DNA of 64,000 nucleotides from Haloechinothrix halophila YIM 93223 (GTDB lineage: Bacteria > Actinomycetota > Actinomycetes > Mycobacteriales > Pseudonocardiaceae), in contig NZ_KI632509.1 in assembly GCF_000504245.1 (NCBI RefSeq), positions 4,863,502-4,927,501 on the forward strand. The letters run 5' to 3'. Every line of letters starts with the position of its first letter. Position 1 is the stretch's first letter. Under the pieces are notes generated by a model. It did no database searches and was not told the DNA's origin. It saw nothing but the letters and a program-made list of their open reading frames with translations. Made by a program: the position numbers and the translations under genes. Positions 39,532 to 48,972 of the stretch are shown here, one piece after another.

Positions 39532-41045
39532 GCATCGAGATCCGCTCCCCCGCCGACGGCAGCGTGGTCGGCGTCGTCAGCGATCAGCAGCCGAACGAGG
39601 TGACCGAGGCCGTCGAGCGACTGCGCGAGCATCAGACGTCCTGGGAGAACATCGGCTTCGCGGAGCGGGCGCGCTGGCTGCGCCGCTATCGCGACTGGTT
39701 GCTGGACAACGAGGACCAGCTGGCGCGCATCCTGCAGTCAGAGACCGGCAAACCGTGGGCGGAAGCCACCATCGAGGTGCCCTACGCCGCCGATGTCATC
39801 AACTACTACAGCAAGCACGGCCAGCGGTTCCTCACCGAGGAGACGCCGCGTGCGCACGGCCCGATGACGCTGACCAAGCGGCAGCGCGCGGTGCATCGGC
39901 CGTATCCGGTGGCCGGGGTGATCACGCCGTGGAACTTCCCGGTCGCGTTGTCACTGATGGACGCCATCCCCGCACTGCTAGCTGGCGCGGCCGTGGTGGT
40001 CAAACCGTCCGAGTTCACACCGCTGGCGATCAGCACGGCCCTAGCTGGCTGGGCGGAGATCGGCGCACCGCCGGTGCTGACCTGCCTGACGGGGGCGGGC
40101 GCGACGGGTGCCGCGCTGGTCGACGCCGTTGACTACGTGCAGTTCACCGGCTCGACCCGCACCGGGACCGCGATCGCGACGCGCGCGGCGGAGCGGCTGA
40201 TCCCGTGCGGACTGGAGCTGGGCGGCAAGGATCCGATGCTGGTGCTCTCCGACGCGGACCTCGACCGTGCCGCGAACGCCGCGGTGTGGGGCGGGATCTG
40301 CAACTCGGGCCAGATGTGCACTTCGGTGGAGCGGATCTACGTCGAAGCCCCGGTCTACGAGGACTTCGTCAACCGCGTCGTGGCGCGGGTGCGCGAGCTG
40401 CGGCAAGGCACCGACGGCCCCGTCGGCGCTGCTGGCGCTGGCTTCCGCTACGACGTCGGCGCGCTGGCGAACCAGGCGCAGGCCGAGATCGTGCGCCGCC
40501 ACGTCGACGAGGCGATCCAGGCTGGTGCGAAAGCGCTCGTCGGCGGCAAACCCGCTGGCACGGGGACGTTCTTCGAGCCGACCGTGCTCGTCGACGTCGA
40601 CCACACCATGGCGTGCATGCGGGAGGAGACCTTCGGGCCGACGTTGCCGATCATGAAGGTGGCCAACGCCGACGAGGCGGTGCGACTGGCCAACGACACG
40701 CCCTATGGGCTATCCGCGACGGTGTTCACGCGCGACACCGAGCACGGTGAGCGCATCGCACGCCGGTTGGAAGCGGGCGCGGTCAACGTCAACGACGTCT
40801 TCACCAATCTTTTCGCGCTGCCACTGCCGATGGCCGGCTGGAAGCAGTCCGGGATGGGCGCCCGCAACGGCGGCGCTCATGGCATCCGCAAGTACTGCCG
40901 CACGCAGGCGATCGTGTCCTCGCGGGTGGCACCTCGCTCGGAGCCGATGTGGTACCCATACCGGCCGCTGCGCGGGAATCTGGTGCGACGGCTGACGCGC
41001 TTCGTCATGGCACGCGACCTCCGGCGGCGGCTCGGGTTGCGCTGA
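39528..41045 (+). CDS. NAD(P)-dependent aldehyde dehydrogenase (succinate-semialdehyde-dehydrogenase-like)
   Basis: 505 residues. Motifs are VITPWNFPVALSLMDAIPAL (cofactor binding), QFTGSTRTGTAIA, the catalytic Glu in GLELGGKDPMLVL and the nucleophile Cys in NSGQMCTSVERIYVE. The C-terminus carries the MGARNGGAHGIRKYCRTQA-type end of the SSADH-like group, with a basic tail. The substrate is unknown; coupling to the SDR suggests sequential oxidation of an alcohol to an acid. Starts with GTG inside the SDR stop. Confidence 0.9.
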   Translation: MSIEIRSPADGSVVGVVSDQQPNEVTEAVERLREHQTSWENIGFAERARWLRRYRDWLLDNEDQLARILQSETGKPWAEATIEVPYAADVINYYSKHGQRFLTEETPRAHGPMTLTKRQRAVHRPYPVAGVITPWNFPVALSLMDAIPALLAGAAVVVKPSEFTPLAISTALAGWAEIGAPPVLTCLTGAGATGAALVDAVDYVQFTGSTRTGTAIATRAAERLIPCGLELGGKDPMLVLSDADLDRAANAAVWGGICNSGQMCTSVERIYVEAPVYEDFVNRVVARVRELRQGTDGPVGAAGAGFRYDVGALANQAQAEIVRRHVDEAIQAGAKALVGGKPAGTGTFFEPTVLVDVDHTMACMREETFGPTLPIMKVANADEAVRLANDTPYGLSATVFTRDTEHGERIARRLEAGAVNVNDVFTNLFALPLPMAGWKQSGMGARNGGAHGIRKYCRTQAIVSSRVAPRSEPMWYPYRPLRGNLVRRLTRFVMARDLRRRLGLR

Positions 41046-41105
41046 GACGTCAGGCCTTCGCGCTAGGGTGGCGGCGACAGCGAGGCCATCGCGAAGGGAC
41101 GTCAG

Positions 41106-42323
41106 GTGCGAGTGAACGCCGCGACCAGCGGGGAGAACGGCTCGGCGCGACCGCGCAACCGCAAGGAAGTCATCCTGCGCACCGCGACCGAGCACTTCCT
41201 GCGCAACGGCTACCACCGGACGTCCATGGTCGACATCGCGGCGACCATCGGCATCACGTCGACCGCGCTGTACCGGCACTTCACCAATAAAGAAGAGCTG
41301 CTGACCCGCAGTGTCCTCGACGGTCTTGACGAGATCATCGAGGGCATCGCACGCACCGAGAGCCTGGACGAGCTGATCGACTCGCTGGCGCATGGTGCGC
41401 TGGCGCATCGCGGCATGTCGGCGTTGTGGCAGCGGGAATTCCGCTACCTCTCAACGGAGACACAGGCACTGGTCATGCGCAAACTGGTCGGGGCCGCCGC
41501 GACCGCGCAGGCCGCGATCCAGCGCGCCAGGCCGGAGCTCAACCACGACGACGCCGAGTTCCTCGGCTGGTGCGTGCTCGCGGTGTTCGAAAGCGTGTCG
41601 CACCACCAGGTCATGCTGCCCGCGCAGGAGTTCCGGGTCCTGCTGCGCACGGTGGCACATCGGGTGGCGGCGACCGAACTGCCGACCGGCGCCGCTGGCG
41701 GCGAGCCGGAGTCCGCTGAGCACACGATCGATCCCGTCATCCCGATGCCGCACGAGGCGTCGGGAACCTCGCGCAGGGACCGGCTGATCGCGGCGGCGGC
41801 GTTGCTGTTCAGCGAGCGCGGCTACGCGTCGGTCAGCATCGACGACATCGGCGCGGCCGTCGGCATCACGGGCCCCAGCGTGTACTACCACTTCCGGCGC
41901 AAGTCCGACCTGCTCGCCGAGATCATCGACCGAGCCGCGGCCGCGACCGAGCACTACACCGCCGTGTCGATCGACGACGCGGACAATCCGGTCGACTCGC
42001 TGGAGCGGATGCTGCGCTACTACATCAGCTTCGCGTTCACCCATCGGGATCTCGTGCGGGTCGCGGTGAGTGAACTCACCCATCTTCCTGCCGACGTCGC
42101 TGCCGGGCACCGCGCTCGGCAGCGCGAGGGGATCATGACCTGGGCGCGGGCCCTGCAGGCGGTGCGGCCTGACCTGGACGAGGCGGCCGCACGGGTGGTC
42201 GTGCAGGCGGCGATTATGATCGTCAACGACGTCGTTCGGCTACCTGGCCTCATGTGGCGCCCCCGGTTGCACGACGACCTGTTCGCCGCGGGGATGGCAG
42301 CGCAAGTGACGCAGCGCACATAG
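41106..42323 (+). CDS. Double TetR-domain regulator (Mce3R-like)
   Basis: 405 residues with two TetR halves. The first DNA-binding domain spans about 20-66 (VDIAATIGITSTALYRHFTN) and the second about 222-268 (IDDIGAAVGITGPSVYYHFR), each followed by a helical ligand domain. M. tuberculosis Mce3R (406 residues) has the same unusual two-domain design and represses lipid-transport and lipid-metabolism genes. The gene lies 60 bases after the aldehyde dehydrogenase gene and could control the SDR-ALDH pair or distant lipid genes. The GTG start lies just after AAGGGA. Confidence 0.88.
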   Translation: MRVNAATSGENGSARPRNRKEVILRTATEHFLRNGYHRTSMVDIAATIGITSTALYRHFTNKEELLTRSVLDGLDEIIEGIARTESLDELIDSLAHGALAHRGMSALWQREFRYLSTETQALVMRKLVGAAATAQAAIQRARPELNHDDAEFLGWCVLAVFESVSHHQVMLPAQEFRVLLRTVAHRVAATELPTGAAGGEPESAEHTIDPVIPMPHEASGTSRRDRLIAAAALLFSERGYASVSIDDIGAAVGITGPSVYYHFRRKSDLLAEIIDRAAAATEHYTAVSIDDADNPVDSLERMLRYYISFAFTHRDLVRVAVSELTHLPADVAAGHRARQREGIMTWARALQAVRPDLDEAAARVVVQAAIMIVNDVVRLPGLMWRPRLHDDLFAAGMAAQVTQRT

Positions 42324-42336
42324 AATTTTGGACTTT

Positions 42337-42367
42337 TTGGGTGTCCGGGCTTTTCTAGATCACCCAA
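42337..42367 (+). terminator. Hairpin after the double TetR gene
   Basis: TTGGGTG (42337-42343) pairs perfectly with CACCCAA (42361-42367) around a 17-base AT-rich loop, 13 bases after the stop. It may end the SDR-ALDH-TetR transcript. The region 42324-42460 must also hold the promoter of the next gene. Confidence 0.4.
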
Positions 42368-42460
42368 ACGGGTACTATCTGAGGCCTCCCCCCGACAGAC
42401 CAAACAGACCACTAACGGCCATCAACTGGGTTATCGGATGGCCGGACGAGAGGTTCCCGC

Positions 42461-43321
42461 GTGTCTATCAACACGGTTGCACCGCAACGAAATGCGCGAA
42501 ATTACTGCACCGTCGCCGAACTCGTCGCGCGCGAACGCGCCGCGTACACCCCGTACCGCCGTCCCCGGCAGCAGCACAGGGAGCGCCAGCTGCAGCCGGT
42601 GACCGAGCTGCTGCGGCGTGAGGGCATCGAGTTCAGCGGCGAGGACACCCCGACGATCGAGATGCCGACCACCAGGATCCACGTCAGCCAGCTGAGGCAG
42701 CGTGGGGCCGAGCCGACGCAAGGCGCGGCGCGGCCAGAGCGGGTTGACGCGAAGGCGGGCCGGCAGGCAGGCACCAAGGACGACAAGCGCCGTGGCGGCA
42801 GGTTCGGCGCCATCAGCAGCGCCGCCGTGCTGTGCGGGCTCACCGTCGCCGGGCTGATCGCGCTCAAGCCGACCATCGCCTCCGGCCCGGCCGACACGCT
42901 GGCCGACGCCGCTGGCACCCCCGGCGACCAGACGACGAGCGAGGCTCGCGTCGGTGGCGTCCAGCCGACGAGCACGGTGCTCAACGCCAGCAATGCCGCC
43001 GACACCTCGCAGCGGGCCACCGGCGGTGCGGCGCAGCAGCAGTCCAGTGTCGGCGGCGGCGTGCGGGCCACACAGCAGGCCAGCGAGCCGAGGACGGCGG
43101 CGCCCGGTCCGAGCAGGACGGTCGCGCCGGTGCCAGCGGACGAGACGCAGCAGTCCGAGCCGACCACGCGGCAGAGCGAGCCGTCCCAGCAGAACGAGGA
43201 CGACGGCGGCCTGATCGACGACACCGTCGACACGGTCGACGACACCGTCGAGACGGTTGACGACACGCTCGACCCGGTCACCGGCACCATCACCGGCACG
43301 CTGGACGGCATGCTGGGCTGA
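42461..43321 (+). CDS. Single-pass membrane protein with low-complexity extracytoplasmic tail, function unknown
   Basis: 286 residues. A basic cytoplasmic region (1-115, with YTPYRRPRQQHRERQLQPVT) leads to one membrane helix (about 116-135, FGAISSAAVLCGLTVAGLIAL). The tail is rich in Ala, Thr, Ser, Gln and Pro. It ends in a short acidic repeat around residues 247-268 (DDTVDTVDDTVETVDDTLD). The N-terminal segment TVAELVARERA resembles a motif seen in other actinobacterial membrane proteins of unknown role. I do not recognise a family. The GTG start lies eight bases after GAGAGG. Confidence 0.65.
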   Translation: MSINTVAPQRNARNYCTVAELVARERAAYTPYRRPRQQHRERQLQPVTELLRREGIEFSGEDTPTIEMPTTRIHVSQLRQRGAEPTQGAARPERVDAKAGRQAGTKDDKRRGGRFGAISSAAVLCGLTVAGLIALKPTIASGPADTLADAAGTPGDQTTSEARVGGVQPTSTVLNASNAADTSQRATGGAAQQQSSVGGGVRATQQASEPRTAAPGPSRTVAPVPADETQQSEPTTRQSEPSQQNEDDGGLIDDTVDTVDDTVETVDDTLDPVTGTITGTLDGMLG

Positions 43322-43352
43322 GGCCCCGGCGACGTTCGGCTTTCGGGCTGAA

Positions 43353-43378
43353 CCCCGGCGGCTTTCGGGGCGCCGGGG
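43353..43378. terminator. Perfect 8-bp hairpin between convergent genes
   Basis: CCCCGGCG (43353-43360) pairs with CGCCGGGG (43371-43378) around a 10-base loop. It lies between the plus-strand membrane-protein gene and the minus-strand GGDEF-EAL gene and may serve both. Confidence 0.55.
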
Positions 43379-43417
43379 ACCGGGTGACTCGCGTGGGAGT
43401 CCGGGCGGCGTCCCGCC

Positions 43418-45553
43418 CTACGCGGAGTCCGCGGTGGCGATACGGTGGGCGATCAACGTGGTCGCGTCGTCCGCCGACGCCGGTGCCCCGAACAGGAAGC
43501 CCTGCGCGCTGTCGCAATGCAGCACCCGCAGCGCCTCGACCTGCGCCGGGGTCTCCACACCCTCGGCGGCGACGTCGAGCCCCAGCGAGTGCGCCAGCGA
43601 GATGGTGGCCGCGACGATCTTGTCGTGCGCGGGATCGGTCGGCCCGCCCGGCCGCATCGGCGACAGGAATGACCGGTCGATCTTGAGCGTGTGCACCGGC
43701 AGCCTGCCCAGGTGCGCCAGGTTGGAGTAGCCGGTGCCGAAATCGTCGATGGCGAGGCCGACCCCAGCGGCGTCCAACTCAGTCAGCGCGGCCAGTGCGC
43801 ACGTCGTGTCACCGGCGACCGCGCTCTCGGTCAGCTCCAGCTGCAACCGGTCGGCGGGCAGGCCAGCGGCGTCCAGCGCGCCGAGGACGTCGTTGACGAA
43901 CGACGCCTCCCGCAGTTGCGTCGCCGCGACGTTGACGCTGACCACGACCGGCACATCGCGGAACTCGTCGTACCAACAGCGCGCCTGTGCGCACGCCTGC
44001 TCGAGCACCCACCTGCCGAGCGCGACGATGTGGCCGGTCTGCTCGGCGAGCGGGATGAATCGGTCCGGCCCAAGCAGCCCAAGCTGTGGGTGCCGCCAGC
44101 GCACCAGCGCCTCGAAGCCGCTCACCACCGAGTCGGGCAGCGTGACCATCGGCTGATAGTCGAGCACGAACTCGTCGCGGGTGAGCGCGAGCGGGATGGC
44201 GGTCGCCAGCTCGTGCTTGGTCGCCTCCTCGGCGCCCCGGTCAGGGTCGTAGCGCTCCCAGCGAGCTCTGCCAAGGGCTTTCGCGCGCTGCAGTGAGATG
44301 TCGGCGGCACGCATCAGCTCGGACGGCGCCGTCCCCGCTGCCGCCGTGTGCACCACACCGATGCTGGCGGTGATGCTGTACTCATCGTCGCCGATGCGGA
44401 TGGGTGCGGCGAGCGTGTCCAGGGTGCGCTCGGCGTAGTGGGCGACGCGGTCGGCATCGGTGCCATCATCTTCGATCAGCAGCACGAACTCGTCGCCGCC
44501 GAGCCGCGCGACCCGCACGCCCTCGACGTTGGCCACCTGCTGCAGCCGCTTGGTGACGGCGATGAGCAACCGGTCGCCAGTGTCGTGGCCGAGGCCGTCG
44601 TTGAAGCTCTTGAACCCGTCGAGGTCCACGTAACACAGTCCAGCCAGCCGCTCGGACTCCGCGAGCCGCTCCAGGAACAGCTTGCGGTTCGGCAGCCCGG
44701 TCAGCTCGTCGTGGCGGGCCTCGTGCCACAGCTGCGCCTCAAGCGCGCGACACTCGGTCAAGTCGACGACGACGCCGATGAGGAAGTCGATCTCGCCTTC
44801 CTCGTCCGCGACGGCGGAGAGGGTGACGTCGAGTCGCATCGGCCTGCCGTCGGCGCCGGTGCGAACGCACTCGGCGCGAAACCGTCCGGTCTCCCCCGCG
44901 AGCAGCCGGGCCAGGTTGGCGCGGGTCTTCGCGGGGAGATCGTCCGCGATGACGTCGGCGATCGGCAACCCGGTACAGACGTCGTCGGCGCGATCCAGGA
45001 TCCCCGCGAGAGCGGCGTTGACCTCGAGTATCGAGCCGTCCGGGTCCACGATGGCGATGCCGACCGATGCCTCGGTGAACACCGCGCGGAACCGGGCCTC
45101 GCTGGTGCGGCGGCGGCTCTCGGACGCCCGCGCCGCGGCGAGCGCGGCTGCCTGCGTCGTGTGGCGTTCCCGCAGCATCCTGCTGCGCAGTGCGAGCGAG
45201 AACCCCTCGGCGACCGCACCCTGTAGCGCGGCGACGCTGGCGACCCCCTGCTCGTCGTCGAGGCCGAGAGCTTCGCCCAGTTCCTCGACGAAGCCGGTGC
45301 CAAGCAGGGTGATGGTGCGGTTCAGCGACCGGGCGTTGCGGAAGTTCGCCTCGACCAGCGCCATCCCGACGTCCCGTGCGGCGTCGCGGGTGAGCGGATC
45401 GGAGCTCACGGCCCGGACCAGGTCTTTGACCAGCGGCTCAAGCACGCGCTCGATGTCCTCCGGTTGTCTGGCCGGGGAGACGGCTTCCGCGAGCGCGGCC
45501 GCCCAACGCCGGGTGAACCGGCGAGTCTCGGCGGCGAGGGACTGCCGCGGCAT
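43418..45553 (-). CDS. PAS-GGDEF-EAL cyclic-di-GMP turnover protein
   Basis: 711 residues. An N-terminal helical region (about 1-150) is followed by PAS (EARFRAVFTEASVGIAIVDP), GGDEF (intact RLGGDEFVLLIEDD) and EAL (FEALVRWRHPQLGLLGPDRF; ELTESA; IDDFGTGYSNLAHLGR; AEGVET) domains. Both catalytic signatures look intact, so it could make and degrade c-di-GMP. No RxxD inhibitory site precedes GGDEF (the residues read RVAR). No membrane segment is evident. The start is uncertain: ATG 45553 is used; TTG 45568 is possible. Dyads occur upstream at 45613-45638. Confidence 0.92.
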   Translation of the reverse strand: MPRQSLAAETRRFTRRWAAALAEAVSPARQPEDIERVLEPLVKDLVRAVSSDPLTRDAARDVGMALVEANFRNARSLNRTITLLGTGFVEELGEALGLDDEQGVASVAALQGAVAEGFSLALRSRMLRERHTTQAAALAAARASESRRRTSEARFRAVFTEASVGIAIVDPDGSILEVNAALAGILDRADDVCTGLPIADVIADDLPAKTRANLARLLAGETGRFRAECVRTGADGRPMRLDVTLSAVADEEGEIDFLIGVVVDLTECRALEAQLWHEARHDELTGLPNRKLFLERLAESERLAGLCYVDLDGFKSFNDGLGHDTGDRLLIAVTKRLQQVANVEGVRVARLGGDEFVLLIEDDGTDADRVAHYAERTLDTLAAPIRIGDDEYSITASIGVVHTAAAGTAPSELMRAADISLQRAKALGRARWERYDPDRGAEEATKHELATAIPLALTRDEFVLDYQPMVTLPDSVVSGFEALVRWRHPQLGLLGPDRFIPLAEQTGHIVALGRWVLEQACAQARCWYDEFRDVPVVVSVNVAATQLREASFVNDVLGALDAAGLPADRLQLELTESAVAGDTTCALAALTELDAAGVGLAIDDFGTGYSNLAHLGRLPVHTLKIDRSFLSPMRPGGPTDPAHDKIVAATISLAHSLGLDVAAEGVETPAQVEALRVLHCDSAQGFLFGAPASADDATTLIAHRIATADSA

Positions 45554-45612
45554 CAGATCAGGGCCCAAGTCGATCCGTCCACGCTTACCTCACGCCTCGG
45601 GGACATCCAAAC

Positions 45613-45638
45613 GTACGGAGCGTACAGGTAGGACTACC
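45613..45638. promoter_or_regulatory. Two adjacent dyads upstream of the GGDEF-EAL gene
   Basis: GTACG-GAG-CGTAC (45613-45625) and GGTAG-GA-CTACC (45627-45638) stand two bases apart, 60 bases before the GGDEF-EAL start. Both are perfect 5-bp inverted repeats and could be operator half-sites or promoter-proximal hairpins. Confidence 0.4.
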
Positions 45639-45715
45639 CTACAGTGTGATTCCCCGGTATCAAGTCCGTGACAATGCGTGTCGGCCCCTGCGTCACGCGT
45701 GCCGCGTTGTAACGG

Positions 45716-45759
45716 CGCGAGTTCCCCGTTGTGGTGCCGCGAGTCCCCCGTTGCGGCGC
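45716..45759. repeat. Two 22-nt CGCGAGT repeats upstream of the SGNH hydrolase
   Basis: Two tandem 22-base units at 45716-45737 and 45738-45759, each starting CGCGAGT(T/C)CCCCGTTG. They share the CGCGAGT head and length class with the inverted array at 37 kb. They lie in a divergent intergenic region. Confidence 0.65.
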
Positions 45760-45820
45760 TGCGGAGCTCGCATCCGGTGCGCGACGCGGCTGCTACCCGT
45801 CCGGGGGCTATAAAGGAGGA

Positions 45821-46597
45821 ATGAGCGAGCCGCAGTATGAACGCTATGTCGCGCTTGGTGACAGCCAGACCGAGGGCCTGTGCGACGGCGACGAGGCGAC
45901 CGGGTACCGGGGGTGGGCCGACCGGCTGGCCGAGCACCTGGCCGAGCTGAACCCGAACGTCCACTACGCGAATCTCGCCGTGCGCGGCACCCACGCCGCC
46001 GACATCAGACGTCAGCAACTCGAACCGGCCCTGGCGATGCGCCCCGACCTGGTCACCGTCGTCGCGGGCATGAACGACCTGCTCCGGCCGTCGTTCGACG
46101 CCGACGAGGTGGCAGGCGAGATCGAGGCGATGTTCGCGGCGTTGACCGATGCGGGCGCGCGAGTCGCCACGATCACCTTCCCGAAGATCGGTGAGATCGT
46201 GCCGCTGGCCCGGCCGTTGCTGCCGAGAGTCATCGCGCTCAACGCCCGCATCGACCAGGCGGCGGCGCGGCACGGTGTCGCCGTGCTTGAGACCTACCAC
46301 CAGGGCGTGACCACCGACCAACGGCTGTGGAGCCCTGACCGGTTGCACGCCAGCCCGCTCGGCCACCGCCTCATCGCGGCGGGCATGGCCAACACGCTTG
46401 GCCTGCCCGGCAGCAGCACGAACTGGTCGGATCCACTGCCGGGGGTGCCGGAGTCGGGCACGCTCGGCACGGCGGCCGCCGAACTACGGTGGATGGCGAC
46501 GTTCTTCGGGCCATGGGTCAGCAGGCGGATTCGCGGCAAGTCGTCCTCGGATGGACGCACGGCCAAGCGGCCGGAGCTGACGCCACTCCGGGGGTAG
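45821..46597 (+). CDS. SGNH/GDSL hydrolase
   Basis: 258 residues, no signal peptide. Block I is YVALGDSQTEGL with the nucleophile Ser, block III is VVAGMNDLLRP, and the catalytic Asp-x-x-His is SPDRLHASPLGH. This is a cytoplasmic esterase/lipase-fold enzyme; the substrate is unknown. The ribosome site AAAGGAGG lies only one base before the ATG, an unusually short spacing, but no other in-frame start precedes the GDS motif. Convergent with the subtilase gene (9-base gap). Confidence 0.88.
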   Translation: MSEPQYERYVALGDSQTEGLCDGDEATGYRGWADRLAEHLAELNPNVHYANLAVRGTHAADIRRQQLEPALAMRPDLVTVVAGMNDLLRPSFDADEVAGEIEAMFAALTDAGARVATITFPKIGEIVPLARPLLPRVIALNARIDQAAARHGVAVLETYHQGVTTDQRLWSPDRLHASPLGHRLIAAGMANTLGLPGSSTNWSDPLPGVPESGTLGTAAAELRWMATFFGPWVSRRIRGKSSSDGRTAKRPELTPLRG

Positions 46598-46606
46598 CGC
46601 TGTCAC

Positions 46607-48799
46607 TCACCGGCGCATCGCGAACAACACCGAGTGCGCGATGTCGGTGCCGGTGGAGTCCGTGAGGCGGAGAATGGCCGAACGCGGCCCTGGGTCCGGT
46701 TTGCCGCCGGTGGCGACGGCACGCAGCGTGATCGTCGCTGTCCCCCGGGCGGGGACCGTTACCGCGCCAGGGGCGGTGAACCGGACGCCCTCGCCGACGC
46801 GGGAATCGATCGACACCGACAGTCGCTGCTCCTTACCGGTCAGGCTGGTCAGCCGCACGGTCGCCTCGGCTGGCGAGCGGCCGGTGAGAGTGCGGAACGA
46901 CGTGCTCACCGGCCCGAGCGCCACCCGGGCGCCGACCGCGGCGCGCAGGTCCGCCAACCCGGCGCCGGTCAGCGTGACGTCGTCCGCCACCGTGCGGCCG
47001 TCCTCGTGCTGTGTCAGTGCGCCCTCGGCGGCCGTGTTCACCACGGCCGAACGGACCTGCGCCGATGTCCACTCCGGGTGGGCCGCGCGCAGCACCGCCG
47101 CCATGCCAGCCAGGTGCGGGGCCGCCATCGACGTCCCCTCCATAAACGCCCAGCACGTATCGGCGTCGCAGTCGTCGGCGGGAACGCTGGCGAGCACGTT
47201 GGCGCCCGGCGCGACGACGTCCGGTTTGACCAGGCTGGCCGTGTCCGGCGTCGGTCCCTGCCCGGAGAACCCGGCCATGATGTTCTCGTTGCCGGTGCGG
47301 AAGTAGCTGGCCTCGGCGTCGATCGTGGCCGAAGCGCCGTTGGCGGCCAGCACACCACGCGCCGCGCCGCGTCCGACCATGTACGCCGGGATCGTCGGCT
47401 TCGGCTCGACGGACGGGTCCGCCGCCATCGACGTCGGATCGCCCGCGACGTCGTTGACGACCAGCGCGCCGCGCGCCCCCGCGTCCTCGACGGTGCGGAC
47501 CTTGGCGGAGAAACTGCAGTCACCCCTGCTCACCACCGCGATCCGGCCGGTGAGGTCGAGCCCGTCGAGCGGTTCGCACGCCGTGCCGAGGCCGTTGACA
47601 TCGCCCTCGACGACGCCGAGCGGCGCCGTGAGGTCCCGGCGCACGGTCGGGAAGTCACCAGCTGCGGCGCGGAACGTCCTGCCGTCAGTAGTGATCGCGG
47701 TGCCAACGAAGTGGCCGACCGTGGACGCGCCGGAGGTCAGTGCCCGCTTGGCGGTGCCAGGCGAGGCGACGGTGCCCTCCCCCGGCCCGTCGTTGCCCGC
47801 CGCGACCGTGACGACGACGCCCGATTCGTCGAGGTTGTCGACCGCGTCGGCGATCGGGTCCTGCGTGCGCGCGGCCGGACCGCCGAGACTGAGGTTGATG
47901 ACGTCCATGCCGTCGCGGTAGGCGGCCTCCAGCGCGTCGAGCAGGTCCTCATCGGACGCCGTGCCCACGTCGCCTGGGAAGACGTTGTAGTTGCCCAGCC
48001 GCGCGGCTGGCGCGACGCCGGACACCCGGTACGGCACATCCGCTCCCCGCACACTCGCCGGGGTGTCCGCATTGCACGCGACGGTGCCCGCGACGTGGGT
48101 GCCGTGCGCACCGACCGCCTCCGGCGTCAGGCTGCTGTCGGAGTGGAACACGCGCGCGACGACGACCTTGTTATTGGTGAAACGCAGGTCGCCGCGCTGC
48201 ACGCTCACCGGGTAGTCGGTGTCGTCGAAACACGGGTGCTCAACGTCGATGCCGCTGTCGATCACGCCGACGTCGATGTCCGCACCCGCGCTGGCCGCGC
48301 CGCCGACCTGCTTCGACCGCCAGGCGCTGATCGCGTTGATCAGGGTCAGGTCGGGGTCGGCCGTGTCGAGCGGTTCGTACGACTGGGTGCGGTGCACGCC
48401 GCGCACGCCGGGCGCGCCACGCAGGTCGGCGATCTTGGCGCCGTTGAGCTCCACCGCGACGGCGTTGAGCGCGAGATGGTACTCCCGGGTCACCGTGGCG
48501 GATGACGCGCGCAGCCAGCCCCGGAACCGGTCGTGCTGCACGGCGAGTCCCTTCTTGACCGCGCGCACCGGGGCGGCGTCGAGATCGAGCGGCGGCCGGA
48601 GTCGTGACGTCCTCGGATGGGTGAGCAGCGGCTCGCCGTCGAAGACGACGATCGCGCTGTCGCCGTTGCCGTGCGTAGCGTGTGTGGCGACATCGGCGGG
48701 CGTGGCGGTCGCCGACGTGAAGATGCCACCGATGACGGCGGCACTGGCAATGGCGGCGACGACACCGACGAACGCTCGTCGAGCGCGAGCGGACTTCAC
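46607..48799 (-). CDS. Secreted subtilisin-like serine protease (S8) with PA domain
   Basis: 730 residues. A signal peptide (about 8-32) and an I9-like propeptide precede the peptidase domain. The catalytic triad is D181 (GVIDSGIDVEHP), H232 (AHGTHVAGTVA) and S557 (EGTSMAAPHLAG), with oxyanion N336 (AAGNDG). A protease-associated domain is inserted at about 390-500. A C-terminal beta-rich region (about 620-730) may assist substrate binding or wall association. The GTG at 48799, six bases after AGGAGG, is preferred. Confidence 0.92.
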   Translation of the reverse strand: MKSARARRAFVGVVAAIASAAVIGGIFTSATATPADVATHATHGNGDSAIVVFDGEPLLTHPRTSRLRPPLDLDAAPVRAVKKGLAVQHDRFRGWLRASSATVTREYHLALNAVAVELNGAKIADLRGAPGVRGVHRTQSYEPLDTADPDLTLINAISAWRSKQVGGAASAGADIDVGVIDSGIDVEHPCFDDTDYPVSVQRGDLRFTNNKVVVARVFHSDSSLTPEAVGAHGTHVAGTVACNADTPASVRGADVPYRVSGVAPAARLGNYNVFPGDVGTASDEDLLDALEAAYRDGMDVINLSLGGPAARTQDPIADAVDNLDESGVVVTVAAGNDGPGEGTVASPGTAKRALTSGASTVGHFVGTAITTDGRTFRAAAGDFPTVRRDLTAPLGVVEGDVNGLGTACEPLDGLDLTGRIAVVSRGDCSFSAKVRTVEDAGARGALVVNDVAGDPTSMAADPSVEPKPTIPAYMVGRGAARGVLAANGASATIDAEASYFRTGNENIMAGFSGQGPTPDTASLVKPDVVAPGANVLASVPADDCDADTCWAFMEGTSMAAPHLAGMAAVLRAAHPEWTSAQVRSAVVNTAAEGALTQHEDGRTVADDVTLTGAGLADLRAAVGARVALGPVSTSFRTLTGRSPAEATVRLTSLTGKEQRLSVSIDSRVGEGVRFTAPGAVTVPARGTATITLRAVATGGKPDPGPRSAILRLTDSTGTDIAHSVLFAMRR

Positions 48800-48972
48800 C
48801 ACAATCCTCCTGCGGGCGAGAACGAGCACAGTGGACACGCCGGAGCGCGGAACCTGCGGCACGATAGCGCACGGCCGGGTGACGACACACCGGGCAAAGC
48901 GAGTTCCGAGTCACCGACGATCATCGCGGCCCAGGCTTATACAGTGAGCCCTCTCACTCGGCGAGGAGGACC

